Source: an uncultured Faecalibacterium sp. | Lineage (GTDB): Bacteria; Bacillota; Clostridia; Oscillospirales; Ruminococcaceae | Reading direction: 5' to 3' | Length of the DNA stretch: 18,250 bases | Assembly: GCA_934501115.1 (NCBI GenBank) | Contig: CAKSTO010000044.1 | Span: forward strand, 1-18,250 | Shown: positions 6,394 through 14,233 of the stretch, one piece after another | Layout: each line of letters starts with the position of its first letter | Numbering within the stretch: position 1 is the stretch's first letter | The notes under the pieces: generated by a model | Told to the model about the DNA's origin: nothing | Database searches by the model: none | The model's input: only the letters and a program-made list of their open reading frames with translations | Made by a program: the position numbers and the translations under genes

Positions 6394-7590
6394 TTACTTC
6401 TCGACGACTTCCTTGGTGTCGCGGGCGATCATCAGCTCCTCGTCGGTAGCGATGACCAGAGTGCGCACCTTTGCGCCCCAGGCAGTGATCTCGCACACAT
6501 CGCCCTGCGGGTGCTTGTTCTTCTCGGTATCGATGCGGATGCCCAGCCAATCCATGTGGTGGCAGACCTTTGCACGGGCAATTGCGTCGTGCTCGCCGAT
6601 GCCGCCGGTAAAGACGATGGCATCCACGCCGCCCATTGCAGCGATGTAAGCGCCAACGGTCTTCTTGATCTGGTAGTTCAGCATGTCGGAAGCCAGCTGT
6701 GCGCGCTTGTTGCCGGCAGCAGCTGCCTCTTCCACGTCACGCTTGTCGCTGGAAACACCGGAGATGCCCAGCAGGCCGGACTTCTTGTTCAGGATCTCGT
6801 CCAGCTCGTGGCCGGTGATGTTCAGGGTGTACTTCAGGTAGTTGACCACAGAGGGGTCCAGGTCGCCGCAGCGGGTGCCCATCATCAGGCCGGCCAGCGG
6901 GGTCATGCCCATGGAGGTGTCCACGACCTTGCCCTGATCCACAGCGGCAATGGAGGAACCGTTGCCCAGATGGCAGGTGATCAGCTTCAGGCGCTCAATG
7001 GGCTCTTCCAGATACTCGGCAGCCTTGTGAGCAACGTACTTGTGGCTGGTGCCGTGGAAGCCGTAGCGGCGCACGCCGTACTTCTCGTAGTACTCATACG
7101 GAATGGCGTACATATAAGCCTTCGGAGGCATGGTGCTGTGGAAAGCGGTATCGAACACAGCCACCATCGGAACATTGCCGAACACCTTGCGTGCGGCCTC
7201 GATGCCCAGAATGCCGGCGGGGTTGTGCAGGGGAGCCAGAGGGCTCAGCTCGCGGATGGTCTCGATGACCTCGTCGGTGATCAGGCAGCTCTCCTTGAAC
7301 TTCTCGCCGCCGTGCACGACACGGTGGCCGATGGCATTGATCTCGCTCACGTCATTGATGCACTTGCCTTCGCCGGTGGTCATCTTCTTCACGACCTCGG
7401 CAAAAGCCTCGGTGTGAGTGGGGAAGATGGCGGGAGTGGTGGCCTTGTGGCCGTTTGCCTCATGGGTGATCATGCTGCTTTCCATGCCGATGCGCTCGCA
7501 CAGGCCCTTGCACAGCACCTTCTCGCCGTCCATATCGATCAGCTGATACTTCAGGGAAGAAGAACCGCAGTTAATAACCAGAACTTTCAT
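6394..7590 (-). CDS. ackA: Acetate kinase
   Basis: The 398-residue enzyme interconverts acetyl phosphate plus ADP with acetate plus ATP, the substrate-level phosphorylation step of acetate metabolism. The ASKHA-fold signature NCGSSSLKYQL begins at residue 7. GHRVVHGG has the substrate-binding arginine at 90, FDTAFH the catalytic aspartate at 147, and RRYGFHGTSH the catalytic histidine at 179. Also present are CHLGNGSS (206-213), GTRCGDLDP, the nucleotide-site loop FTGGIGEH and a C-terminal DEE. Length is the family norm. The frame is open well upstream on this strand, but the start at 7590 is set by AGGAGG 8 bases before the ATG and by the family N-terminus MKVLVINCG. The usual partner gene pta is not adjacent. 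It is divergent from tmcAL with its own clear promoter. Confidence 0.98.
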   Translation of the reverse strand: MKVLVINCGSSSLKYQLIDMDGEKVLCKGLCERIGMESSMITHEANGHKATTPAIFPTHTEAFAEVVKKMTTGEGKCINDVSEINAIGHRVVHGGEKFKESCLITDEVIETIRELSPLAPLHNPAGILGIEAARKVFGNVPMVAVFDTAFHSTMPPKAYMYAIPYEYYEKYGVRRYGFHGTSHKYVAHKAAEYLEEPIERLKLITCHLGNGSSIAAVDQGKVVDTSMGMTPLAGLMMGTRCGDLDPSVVNYLKYTLNITGHELDEILNKKSGLLGISGVSSDKRDVEEAAAAGNKRAQLASDMLNYQIKKTVGAYIAAMGGVDAIVFTGGIGEHDAIARAKVCHHMDWLGIRIDTEKNKHPQGDVCEITAWGAKVRTLVIATDEELMIARDTKEVVEK

Positions 7591-7669
7591 CTGTGTTGCC
7601 TCCTGTATGTTTTTGCTCTGCCCGTGGGTTTTAAGATCTGCGGACAGAATTTTACAGATTCCTATGTTT

Positions 7670-7698
7670 ATTATATAATAGGGCAGACAGCTTTTCAA
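7670..7698 (-). promoter_or_regulatory. Sigma-A promoter of ackA
   Basis: On the minus strand TTGAAA (plus-strand 7693-7698) and TATAAT (7670-7675) are 17 bp apart. This predicts a leader of roughly 70 nt before the ackA start. Confidence 0.8.
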
Positions 7699-7833
7699 GC
7701 CGCAACCCGGGCAAAACGGGAAAACTTGTGTACAAGGGTTTTGTACATCCTGTCTACAATTGCAGAAAAACCGGGCGGTTTTCTGTGTATACGATATAAA
7801 TTTAACAATCTTTTTGGAGAAAAGGAGCAACCT

Positions 7834-9039
7834 ATGCGGTTTGCGGGAATCATTGCAGAATACGACCCTTTTCACAACGGCCATGCATGGCAGCTGACGC
7901 AGGCAAAGGCGCTGGGCGCAGAGCATGTGGCGGTGGCCATGAGCTGCGGTCTGACCCAGAGAGGTTCGCTGCCCCTGCTGCCGGAACCGATTCGGGTGCA
8001 GGCGGCGCTGCGGTGCGGAGCGGATTTTGTATTCGCCCTGCCTGCACCCTGCGCCTGTGCCGGGGCAGAAGCCTTTGCCCGGGCAGGGGTGCGCATCCTT
8101 GCCGCCGCCGGGTGCGATGCACTGGTGTTCGGTGCAGAGACGCCGGACGCCGCCCTTTTGATGGAAGCTGCCCGGGTGCTGTGCAGTGCAGAGTATCGCA
8201 CCGAGCTGAAACGGCAGCTTGCTGCCGGGGCACGCAGCTTTGCCGCAGCCCGGCAGGCAGCGGTGGAAGCGCTTTGCCCGGGCACGGCGCTGGCTGCGCT
8301 GCTGGACAAGCCCAACAACAATCTGGCAGTGGAATACTGCAAGGCCATTCTGGAACAGGGCGCAGAAATGGTACCGGTGCCGCTGCCCCGCGTGGGAGCT
8401 GGCCATGGGCAGGCTCTTGATAAAAGCGGCCATGCACAGTTTGCCAGCGCCAGCGCCCTGCGCACCCTCTGGGCAGAGCAGGGCGCGGATGCATTGGCTC
8501 CGTATGTGCCGGAAAAAGTGCTGGAATTGTATCAAAAAGCAGAAATTGACGGAAAGTATACCGACTACACCGCTGCAGACCGGTGCGAGCTGGCTCTGCT
8601 GCGGGCGGCCTGCGCCCGGCCGGAACCTTTTGCCGCAGTGCGTGGCATCTCGGAAGGGCTGGAGCACCGGTTGGAATATGCTGTGCGGCAGAGCACCGAC
8701 CTGCCCGCGTTGCTGGATGCACTGACGACCGTGCGCTATCCCCGGGCACGGATGCGCCGCCTTGCCATGGACGCCGCACTGGGCTATGAGATGGAGACAG
8801 TGCCCGCGCTGCCGCCCTATCTGCACCTGCTGGGTGCCCGGCGGGAGGCTCTGCCAAGGCTCAAAAATGCAGCCCTGCCGGTGAGCCATTCGCTGGCAAA
8901 GCTGGAAAAGGAAAATGCAGACTGCGCCCGCATGGCGGCGGCGCAGGCGAGGGCGAGCGACTTTGGCGCCCTGTGCCGTAAAACCCCTGCGCCCATGGGC
9001 GGGGTCTATCGTCAAAAAATTATCTTTTTGACGAATTGA
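7834..9039 (+). CDS. tmcAL: tRNA(Met) cytidine acetate ligase, TmcAL/YlbM family
   Basis: The 401-residue protein matches TmcAL, which uses acetate and ATP to make N4-acetylcytidine at the wobble position (C34) of elongator tRNA(Met). The nucleotidyl-transferase signature GIIAEYDPFHNGH (residues 5-17) contains the HNGH box. The patterns QRGSLPLLPEP, EAFARAGVRIL, LVFGAET, KPNNNLAVEYCKAI and QFASASALR follow in the family order. Length is close to the usual 400-415. The start is supported by AAGGAG 6 bases upstream. The family's SGNFVQRG segment reads SCGLTQRG here, so the active-site region has diverged. It is divergent from ackA; the enzyme's use of acetate makes that neighbourhood notable. 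An inverted repeat CGTCAAAAA/TTTTTGACG (9010-9033) covers its last codons. No clean promoter was found in 7699-7833. Confidence 0.9.
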   Translation: MRFAGIIAEYDPFHNGHAWQLTQAKALGAEHVAVAMSCGLTQRGSLPLLPEPIRVQAALRCGADFVFALPAPCACAGAEAFARAGVRILAAAGCDALVFGAETPDAALLMEAARVLCSAEYRTELKRQLAAGARSFAAARQAAVEALCPGTALAALLDKPNNNLAVEYCKAILEQGAEMVPVPLPRVGAGHGQALDKSGHAQFASASALRTLWAEQGADALAPYVPEKVLELYQKAEIDGKYTDYTAADRCELALLRAACARPEPFAAVRGISEGLEHRLEYAVRQSTDLPALLDALTTVRYPRARMRRLAMDAALGYEMETVPALPPYLHLLGARREALPRLKNAALPVSHSLAKLEKENADCARMAAAQARASDFGALCRKTPAPMGGVYRQKIIFLTN

Positions 9040-9074
9040 CAAAAAATAATCGAAGAGTTTTTATGCAAAACCTC

Positions 9075-9103
9075 TTGTGTCCGGGGCAATCGTGGTGTAT
9101 CAT
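9075..9103 (+). promoter_or_regulatory. Promoter candidate for the GltD-like gene
   Basis: TTGTGT (9075-9080), a 17-bp spacer and TATCAT (9098-9103) lie about 70 bp before the start codon. An alternative is TTGACA (9036-9041), 17 bp and TTTTAT (9059-9064), which overlaps the tmcAL stop codon. Either or both could be used. Confidence 0.5.
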
Positions 9104-9174
9104 TAAAGCAGTGCAATGTTGGATACAACAAACAAAGCCGGAATCGGAAAACCGCACGCAATAAGGAGGAAATC

Positions 9175-10491
9175 ATGGCACTTCATGTTCTGGACGAAGC
9201 CAACCGCTGCCTCGGCTGCAAAAAGCCCTTGTGTCAGCAGGGCTGCCCCATCCACACCAACATCCCGGAGGTCATCCGTCTGCTGAAGGCGAACCAGATG
9301 GACGAAGCCGGCAGGATGCTGTTTGAAAACAACCCGCTGACCACCGTCTGCGCGCTGGTGTGCAACCATGAGAACCAGTGCGAGGGCCACTGCGTGCGCA
9401 ACCGGATGCCCAGCCACGACCCGGTGCACTTCTCCGTCATAGAGGACTACATCTCGACCACCTATGCCAACAAGATGACCGCAGGCCCTGCCCCCAAAAA
9501 CGGCATGAAAGCGGCAGTCGTTGGCTCCGGCCCGGCGGGTCTGACCATTGCGGTGCTGCTGGCACGCTGGGGCTACGATGTGACCATCTTCGACGCCCGG
9601 GATAAGATCGGCGGCGTCATGCGCTACGGCATCCCCAACTACCGCCTGCCGGACAGCGTGCTGGATGATTTCCAGTACCGCCATCTGGAGCTGAAGGGCA
9701 TCAAGGTGCGTCCTAACACCACCATCGGCAAGACCATCACCATCGATGACCTGTTCCGTGACGGTTACAAGAGCGTGTTCATCGGTGCCGGTCTGTGGAA
9801 GGCAAACGCCATGCATATCAAGGGAGAGACGCTGGGCAATGTGGCGTTCGGCATCGACTATCTGGCAAACTCCAAGGCATTCCGTCTGGGCGATGATATC
9901 GCGGTCATCGGCGTGGGCAACTCTGCCATGGACTGCGCCCGCACAGCCATCCGTAACGGTGCCCGCCATGTCACCTGTTACGCCCGCCGCGACGAGAGCT
10001 GCATCAGCGCTTCCGAGTATGAAGTGAGCTATGCAAAGCTGGAGGGCGTGGGCTTCCGCTTCTGCAAGGCACCGGTCGAGATCCGGGAGAACGGCCTGAT
10101 CTGCCGCGATACCGTCAAGGGCGAGGACGGTAAATTCACGCAGGTGGAGGGCAGCGAGACCTTCTACCCCCACACCGGCGTCATCGTCTCGGTCAGTCAG
10201 GGCTCCGAGAGCAACCTTGTCAAGACCACCACCGGCATCGAGACCGATCAGAAGGGTCTGCTCACCGTCAGCGAGGACGGCAGCACCACCCGTGAGGGCG
10301 TGTTCGCCGGCGGCGACGCGGTGATGGGTGCCCGCACCGTTGTGGAGGCTGTGGCCGTTGCCAAAAAAGTGGCAGAGTCTATGGACACCTACATGAAGAG
10401 CCTGCCCGCAGAAGAGACGGCTGATCCCTATGCGGATATCCCGGTGTTCCAGACCCCGACCCCGGACGTGCTGGGCAAACAGAAACTGTAA
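9175..10491 (+). CDS. GltD-like FAD/NAD(P)-dependent oxidoreductase with N-terminal iron-sulfur domain
   Basis: The 438-residue flavoprotein belongs to the glutamate synthase small-subunit family. The N-terminal helical domain has two cysteine sets, C12-x2-C15-x4-C20-x3-C24 and C59-x3-C63-x5-C69-x3-C73, expected to hold [4Fe-4S] clusters. The FAD-binding GSGPAG is at 117-122, with GGVMRYGIPNYRLP following. The NAD(P)H-binding GVGNSAMD is at 246-253, and FAGGDAVMGARTVVEAV begins at 377, closing the FAD fold. It should pass electrons from NAD(P)H to a partner. No glutamate synthase large subunit is next to it, so it may be a free-standing or NfnB/SudA-like oxidoreductase; the substrate cannot be read from the sequence. 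AAGGAGG lies 5 bases before the ATG. It is monocistronic with its own terminator. Confidence 0.92.
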   Translation: MALHVLDEANRCLGCKKPLCQQGCPIHTNIPEVIRLLKANQMDEAGRMLFENNPLTTVCALVCNHENQCEGHCVRNRMPSHDPVHFSVIEDYISTTYANKMTAGPAPKNGMKAAVVGSGPAGLTIAVLLARWGYDVTIFDARDKIGGVMRYGIPNYRLPDSVLDDFQYRHLELKGIKVRPNTTIGKTITIDDLFRDGYKSVFIGAGLWKANAMHIKGETLGNVAFGIDYLANSKAFRLGDDIAVIGVGNSAMDCARTAIRNGARHVTCYARRDESCISASEYEVSYAKLEGVGFRFCKAPVEIRENGLICRDTVKGEDGKFTQVEGSETFYPHTGVIVSVSQGSESNLVKTTTGIETDQKGLLTVSEDGSTTREGVFAGGDAVMGARTVVEAVAVAKKVAESMDTYMKSLPAEETADPYADIPVFQTPTPDVLGKQKL

Positions 10492-10537
10492 CCATATTGT
10501 GGACGGTTTGTAAATAATTGCCTCTTAGCCAATCTTT

Positions 10538-10568
10538 GCCGTTCCGTTCGTTGACGGAACGGCTTTTT
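10538..10568 (+). terminator. Intrinsic terminator of the GltD-like gene
   Basis: GCCGTTCCGT (10538-10547) pairs with ACGGAACGGC (10554-10563) around a 6-nt loop and is followed by TTTTT. The right arm also contains the -35 box of the next gene. Confidence 0.92.
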
Positions 10569-10579
10569 ACTTGTATACT
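10551..10579 (+). promoter_or_regulatory. Promoter of the DUF1538/P-II operon, overlapping the upstream terminator
   Basis: TTGACG (10551-10556) and TATACT (10574-10579) are 17 bp apart. The -35 box lies in the loop and right arm of the preceding terminator hairpin. The start codon at 10636 leaves a leader of about 50 nt. Confidence 0.65.
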
Positions 10580-10635
10580 ATTTATATACTTACTTCCGAT
10601 TTGTACAAATTGGAAACAAAAAGTGGCGAAAGGCG

Positions 10636-12183
10636 GTGGACGCTATCCTCAAAGCATCTCTCCCGAAGCTGCGGGAAAAACTGTTGGAAGCATTGCAGGC
10701 GGTGCTGCCCATTGCAGCCATCGTGCTGGTGCTGTGCTTTTCCATTGCGCCGGTGTCGCCCAGCATTCTGCTGTGCTTTCTTCTGGGCGCGGCCATGATC
10801 GTGGCAGGCATCATGTTCTTTACGCTGGGTGCGGAAATGAGCATGACCCCCATGGGCGAGCGTGTGGGCGCTGTCATTACCCGGAGCCGAAAGCTGCCGA
10901 TGATCCTGGGCATCGGCTTTCTGCTGGGGTTTCTCATCACCATTTCAGAGCCGGATCTACAGGTGCTGGCGAATCAGGTGCCTTCCATCCCGAACCGGGT
11001 GCTGATCCTTTCCGTGGCGGTGGGAGTAGGCCTGTTTCTGGTATTTGCCTTTCTGCGGATGCTCATCGGCATCTCGCTGCCCCGGCTTCTGGTACTGTTC
11101 TACAGCATCATCTTTCTTCTGGCAGCCTTTGTGCCCAAGGAGTTTCTCGCCGTGGCCTTTGACTCCGGCGGCGTGACCACCGGCCCTATGACGGTGCCCT
11201 TCATCATGGCACTGGGCGTTGGTGTGTCTGCCATCCGCGGCGACCGCCACGCAGCGGACGACAGCTTTGGTCTGGTGGCCATGTGTTCCATTGGCCCCAT
11301 TCTGGCCGTGCTCATTCTGGGCATCGTGTTCCGCGCCTCGGACAGCGCCTACATCCCGCCGGTGATGCCCGAGGTGGGCGACTCGGTGGAGCTGTGGCGG
11401 CTGTTCCATGAAGGTCTGCCGGAGTACATCAAAGAGATCGCGGTCTCCCTGCTGCCCATCATTGTCATGTTCGGCGTATTCCAGTCCGTGGCACTGCACA
11501 TGGATCGCCGGTCGATGGGGCGCATTGCGGTAGGCCTCGCCTATACCTATGGTGGGCTGGTGCTGTTCCTCACCGGCGCAAACGTGGGTTTTATGCCTGC
11601 CGGTAATTATCTGGGGCAGGTGCTGGCCGGGCAGAGCATCCGCTGGATCATCATTCCCATCGGGATGCTCATCGGCTACTTCATCGTCAAGGCGGAGCCT
11701 GCGGTCTATGTGCTGAACAAGCAGGTGGAAGAGGTCACGGACGGTGCCATCTCGGCGCAGGCCATGGGCACTGCTCTCTCGGCAGGTGTGTCCATTTCGG
11801 TGGGGCTTGCCATGGTGCGGGTGCTCACCGGTGTTTCCATCCTGTGGTTCCTCGTGCCGGGCTATGTGTTCGCCATCGGCATCTCGTTTGTGGTGCCAAA
11901 GCTGTTCACCGCCATTGCATTCGACGCGGGCGGCGTGGCTTCCGGCCCCATGACGGCCACCTTCCTGCTCCCGCTGGCACAGGGAGCCTGTGCGGCCGTG
12001 GGCGGAAATATCGTGACGGATGCGTTCGGCGTGGTCGCCATGGTCGCCATGACCCCGCTTATCACGGTGCAGCTGATGGGGCTGGTCGCGCAGCTGCGCA
12101 CCCGCAGGGCACGCCGCCTGCAGCCTGCTGCGGTGGGTGCAGCCTTTGCTGACCTGCCCGAGAACGACATCATTGAGCTGTAA
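10636..12183 (+). CDS. DUF1538 family membrane protein (putative transporter)
   Basis: The 515-residue, very hydrophobic protein has many membrane segments and an internal duplication. FDSGGVTTGPMT (175-186) recurs as FDAGGVASGPMT (429-440). TLGAEMSM...SEPDLQVLANQV (63-114) recurs as LTGANVGF...AEPAVYVLNKQV (312-364). Each half thus carries the same pair of motifs, about 250 residues apart. This is the DUF1538 family pattern; its substrate is unknown. The GTG start at 10636 is uncertain because the purine-rich AAAGG is only about 3 bases upstream. A TTG at 10684 is a fallback that would shorten the N-terminus by 16 residues. The P-II-like gene begins 12 bp after the stop and its ribosome binding site overlaps that stop, so the two are probably translated together. 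A role as a regulated channel or carrier is inference. Confidence 0.88.
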   Translation: MDAILKASLPKLREKLLEALQAVLPIAAIVLVLCFSIAPVSPSILLCFLLGAAMIVAGIMFFTLGAEMSMTPMGERVGAVITRSRKLPMILGIGFLLGFLITISEPDLQVLANQVPSIPNRVLILSVAVGVGLFLVFAFLRMLIGISLPRLLVLFYSIIFLLAAFVPKEFLAVAFDSGGVTTGPMTVPFIMALGVGVSAIRGDRHAADDSFGLVAMCSIGPILAVLILGIVFRASDSAYIPPVMPEVGDSVELWRLFHEGLPEYIKEIAVSLLPIIVMFGVFQSVALHMDRRSMGRIAVGLAYTYGGLVLFLTGANVGFMPAGNYLGQVLAGQSIRWIIIPIGMLIGYFIVKAEPAVYVLNKQVEEVTDGAISAQAMGTALSAGVSISVGLAMVRVLTGVSILWFLVPGYVFAIGISFVVPKLFTAIAFDAGGVASGPMTATFLLPLAQGACAAVGGNIVTDAFGVVAMVAMTPLITVQLMGLVAQLRTRRARRLQPAAVGAAFADLPENDIIEL

Positions 12184-12195
12184 GGAGGCTGCGGT

Positions 12196-12885
12196 ATGAG
12201 TTCTTTGTTCTGGATGGTCACCATCACCGACCGCCGCTCCACCGATGCCTTTTTGCAGCTGTATCAGCAGCACGGTGTGAACGTTAGCCTGCGTACCGTA
12301 GGCTCCGGTACGGCGGTGCGGGAGACCCTTTCCACACTTGGTCTGGAAAAGACCGAAAAGGCTGTGCTGATGGCGGTAGTCACATCGGACACATGGAAAG
12401 CTGTGCAAAAAGATCTGCGCCGCAGGATGCGCATTGATGTACCGGGCACCGGCATTGCATTCACCGTGCCGCTGAGCAGCATCGGCGGCAGAGGGGCACT
12501 GATGTTCCTTACCGAACATCAGCCCCTGACACTGAAGGAGGAGAGCACCTTGAAGGATACCCGTTACGAACTGCTGCTGGTCATTGCCAATCAGGGCTAT
12601 ACCGGCTCTATCATGGACGCCGCCCGCGCGGCCGGAGCCGGCGGCGGAACGGTGATCCATGCCAAGGGCACCGGCATGGAGGGTGCAGCCCAGTTCCTTG
12701 GTGTGGAGCTGGTCAACGAAAAGGAACTGGTGCTCATCGTGGCCCGCACCCCGGAGAAAAACCGCATCATGAAAGCCATCATGGACGGTGCAGACCCCGG
12801 TGCGGGAGCGATCGTGTTCTCGCTGCCGGTGACCGATACGGCGGGTCTGCGTCTGCTGGAAGAAGAAGAGAATCTGGCACAATAA
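12196..12885 (+). CDS. Tandem P-II-like regulatory protein
   Basis: The 229-residue protein looks like two P-II (GlnB/GlnK-like) folds in one chain. The second (about 120-210) is clear: YELLLVIANQGYTGSIMDAARAAG is followed by AGAGGGTVIHAKGTG (146-160), where the T-loop begins, then ELVLIVARTPEKNRIMKAI. The first (about 3-110) is more diverged but keeps the same order: a leading strand, GVNVSLRTVGSGTA (27-40) and KAVLMAVV (55-62). P-II proteins sense nucleotides and metabolites and often plug or gate a membrane transporter encoded next door. Here the neighbour is the DUF1538 protein. No uridylylation-type T-loop tyrosine (RGAEY) is visible. AAGGAGG precedes the ATG by 7 bases and overlaps the DUF1538 stop. 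The linkage suggests it regulates DUF1538 transport; that is inference. Confidence 0.85.
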   Translation: MSSLFWMVTITDRRSTDAFLQLYQQHGVNVSLRTVGSGTAVRETLSTLGLEKTEKAVLMAVVTSDTWKAVQKDLRRRMRIDVPGTGIAFTVPLSSIGGRGALMFLTEHQPLTLKEESTLKDTRYELLLVIANQGYTGSIMDAARAAGAGGGTVIHAKGTGMEGAAQFLGVELVNEKELVLIVARTPEKNRIMKAIMDGADPGAGAIVFSLPVTDTAGLRLLEEEENLAQ

Positions 12886-12915
12886 ACTACAACACGTAAA
12901 TTTGCGCCGGAATAT

Positions 12916-12958
12916 TCCGCGTTTGTGGGGCGAAAGCCTTGATAAACGCGGATTTTTT
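12916..12958 (+). terminator. Intrinsic terminator of the DUF1538/P-II operon
   Basis: TCCGCGTTT (12916-12924) pairs with AAACGCGGA (12944-12952) and is followed by TTTTTT. An inner GGC-GAAA-GCC stem caps the hairpin. Confidence 0.88.
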
Positions 12959-12967
12959 CGTTATCAT
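12939..12967 (+). promoter_or_regulatory. Promoter candidate of the YitT gene, overlapping the upstream terminator
   Basis: TTGATA (12939-12944) and TATCAT (12962-12967) are 17 bp apart, about 33 bp before the start codon. The -35 box is inside the preceding terminator hairpin and the spacer includes its T-run. Confidence 0.55.
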
Positions 12968-13000
12968 AGAAGAAAGGAATTCAAGGATAGGAGATAAAAG

Positions 13001-13876
13001 ATGATACAACTTTCATACAAACAGCAGATCGCATTCAATTCGCTGTCCATCATCGTGGGCAATGCACTGTATGCGCTCACGGTGGTGCTGTTTCTTGTGC
13101 CGTCAGGCCTGATCACCGGCGGTGCCACCGGCATCGCACTGGGCATCAACCGTGCATTGGGACTGCCGGTGTCCGGTGTGCTGTTCGTCATCAACATGAC
13201 CATGCTTGCGGTGGGCTGGGCCGTGCTGGGCAGACGCTTTGCGGTCACCACCGTTGCCAGCACCATTCTGAGCCCCCTGTTTCTGGCCCTGTGGGAGCGG
13301 GTGTTCGCGGACTTTGTGCTCACCGATGATCTGGTGCTCAACACCATTTTTGCAGGCCTCGGCGTAGGCGTTTCGCTGGGCATCACCATCCGGGCAGGCG
13401 CATCCACCGGCGGCATGGACATCCCTCCGCTGGTGCTGAACAAATATTTCCACATCCCGGTGTCGGCCAGTATGCTGGTGTTCGATATGCTCATCCTCTG
13501 CCTGCAGGCGGCGTTCAGTCCGCTGCAGCAGTGTCTGTACGGCATCGTGATGGTCATCGTGTACACGGTGGTGTTGGACAAGGTGCTTCTCTTCGGTACC
13601 ACCCGCACCGAGGTAAAGATCATCAGCCAGCACGCCGATGACATCCGGGAAGCAATCTTCATCCAGCTGGACCGGGGCGTGACTGTGCTGCACGGCGAGG
13701 GCGGCTACAGCCACGAGCCGGAGCAGGTGCTGCTGAGCGTCGTGAGCAACCGCCAGCTGCCGAAGCTGGAAAAGCTGGCCCATGCCATCGACCCCACCTG
13801 CTTTATGATCGTGAGCCATGTCACCGAGGTGAGCGGCCGCGGCTTCTCTCTGGATAAGGATTACCAGAGACCCTGA
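13001..13876 (+). CDS. YitT family membrane protein
   Basis: The 291-residue protein has an N-terminal membrane region of about five to six segments (roughly residues 10-200) and a soluble C-terminal domain (about 205-285), the YitT_membrane plus DUF2179 layout. Family patterns visible are FLVPSGLITGGATGIA (31-46), RAGASTGGMDI (131-141) and, in the soluble domain, RGVTVLHGEGGYS followed by LLSVVSNRQLPKLEK. Molecular function of the family is not settled; a transport role is often suggested. GATAGGAG lies about 8 bases before the ATG. It appears to be a single-gene unit between two promoters. No terminator with a T-run is seen after it, so some read-through into the next gene is possible. Confidence 0.92.
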   Translation: MIQLSYKQQIAFNSLSIIVGNALYALTVVLFLVPSGLITGGATGIALGINRALGLPVSGVLFVINMTMLAVGWAVLGRRFAVTTVASTILSPLFLALWERVFADFVLTDDLVLNTIFAGLGVGVSLGITIRAGASTGGMDIPPLVLNKYFHIPVSASMLVFDMLILCLQAAFSPLQQCLYGIVMVIVYTVVLDKVLLFGTTRTEVKIISQHADDIREAIFIQLDRGVTVLHGEGGYSHEPEQVLLSVVSNRQLPKLEKLAHAIDPTCFMIVSHVTEVSGRGFSLDKDYQRP

Positions 13877-13892
13877 TTTTCCTGTCAGATAC

Positions 13893-13922
13893 TTGCAAAA
13901 CGGTGCCCAGTTGGGGTATATT
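13893..13922 (+). promoter_or_regulatory. Promoter of the DUF1858-trmK-Nif3 gene run
   Basis: TTGCAA (13893-13898) and TATATT (13917-13922) are 18 bp apart, about 55 bp before the DUF1858 start codon. Confidence 0.65.
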
Positions 13923-13977
13923 ATAAGGGAGCCGCAGGCTGTGCGGTCAATGCCCCCAAACAGAAAGGAAAACCATC

Positions 13978-14232
13978 ATGTTTGATATTTTCAATATGCT
14001 CAAAAAGGAAGAACACCACGACGCAAAGCAGGTGACCCGCGATACCATCATCGGCGATATTCTGGATATGGATCAGACCACCGCTCCCTATTTTATGGAG
14101 ATCGGGATGCACTGCCTTGGCTGCCCCGCCTCCCGCGGCGAGAGCATCGAGGAGGCCTGCGCAGTCCACGGCGTGGACTGCGATGAGCTGATCGAGAAGC
14201 TGAACGAGCATCTGGCAGCAAAGAAGGCATAA
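13978..14232 (+). CDS. DUF1858 / hybrid-cluster-associated redox disulfide protein
   Basis: The 84-residue protein carries the DUF1858 domain from about residue 18, with the pattern GMHCLGCPASRGESIEEAC (43-61). The CxxC pair (C46, C49) plus C61 matches the 'hybrid cluster protein-associated redox disulfide' subfamily. A small thiol redox or metal-binding role is likely, but its partner is unknown and no hybrid cluster protein gene is nearby. AAAGGA lies about 7 bases before the ATG. The TTG start of trmK follows one base after the stop, so the two are probably translated together. Confidence 0.9.
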   Translation: MFDIFNMLKKEEHHDAKQVTRDTIIGDILDMDQTTAPYFMEIGMHCLGCPASRGESIEEACAVHGVDCDELIEKLNEHLAAKKA

Positions 14233-14233
14233 G

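Noticed and set aside
9010..9033. Terminator at the end of tmcAL (CGTCAAAAA/TTTTTGACG).
   Set aside because: The stem is AT-rich, lies inside the last codons and is not followed by a T-run. It may be a weak structure or chance.
6394..9042. Very long open frame on the minus strand running through ackA and antisense to tmcAL (and the matching long plus-strand frame over ackA).
   Set aside because: Only the ackA part and the tmcAL part carry family motifs and ribosome binding sites. The extensions are GC-rich antisense shadows.
9103..10173. Open frame opposite the GltD-like gene.
   Set aside because: The sense strand has a full set of motifs and signals. The antisense translation has none.
10957..12882. 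Open frame of about 640 codons opposite DUF1538/P-II.
   Set aside because: It is histidine-, glutamine- and arginine-rich with no domain pattern or ribosome binding site, as expected for the reverse of hydrophobic GC-rich codons.
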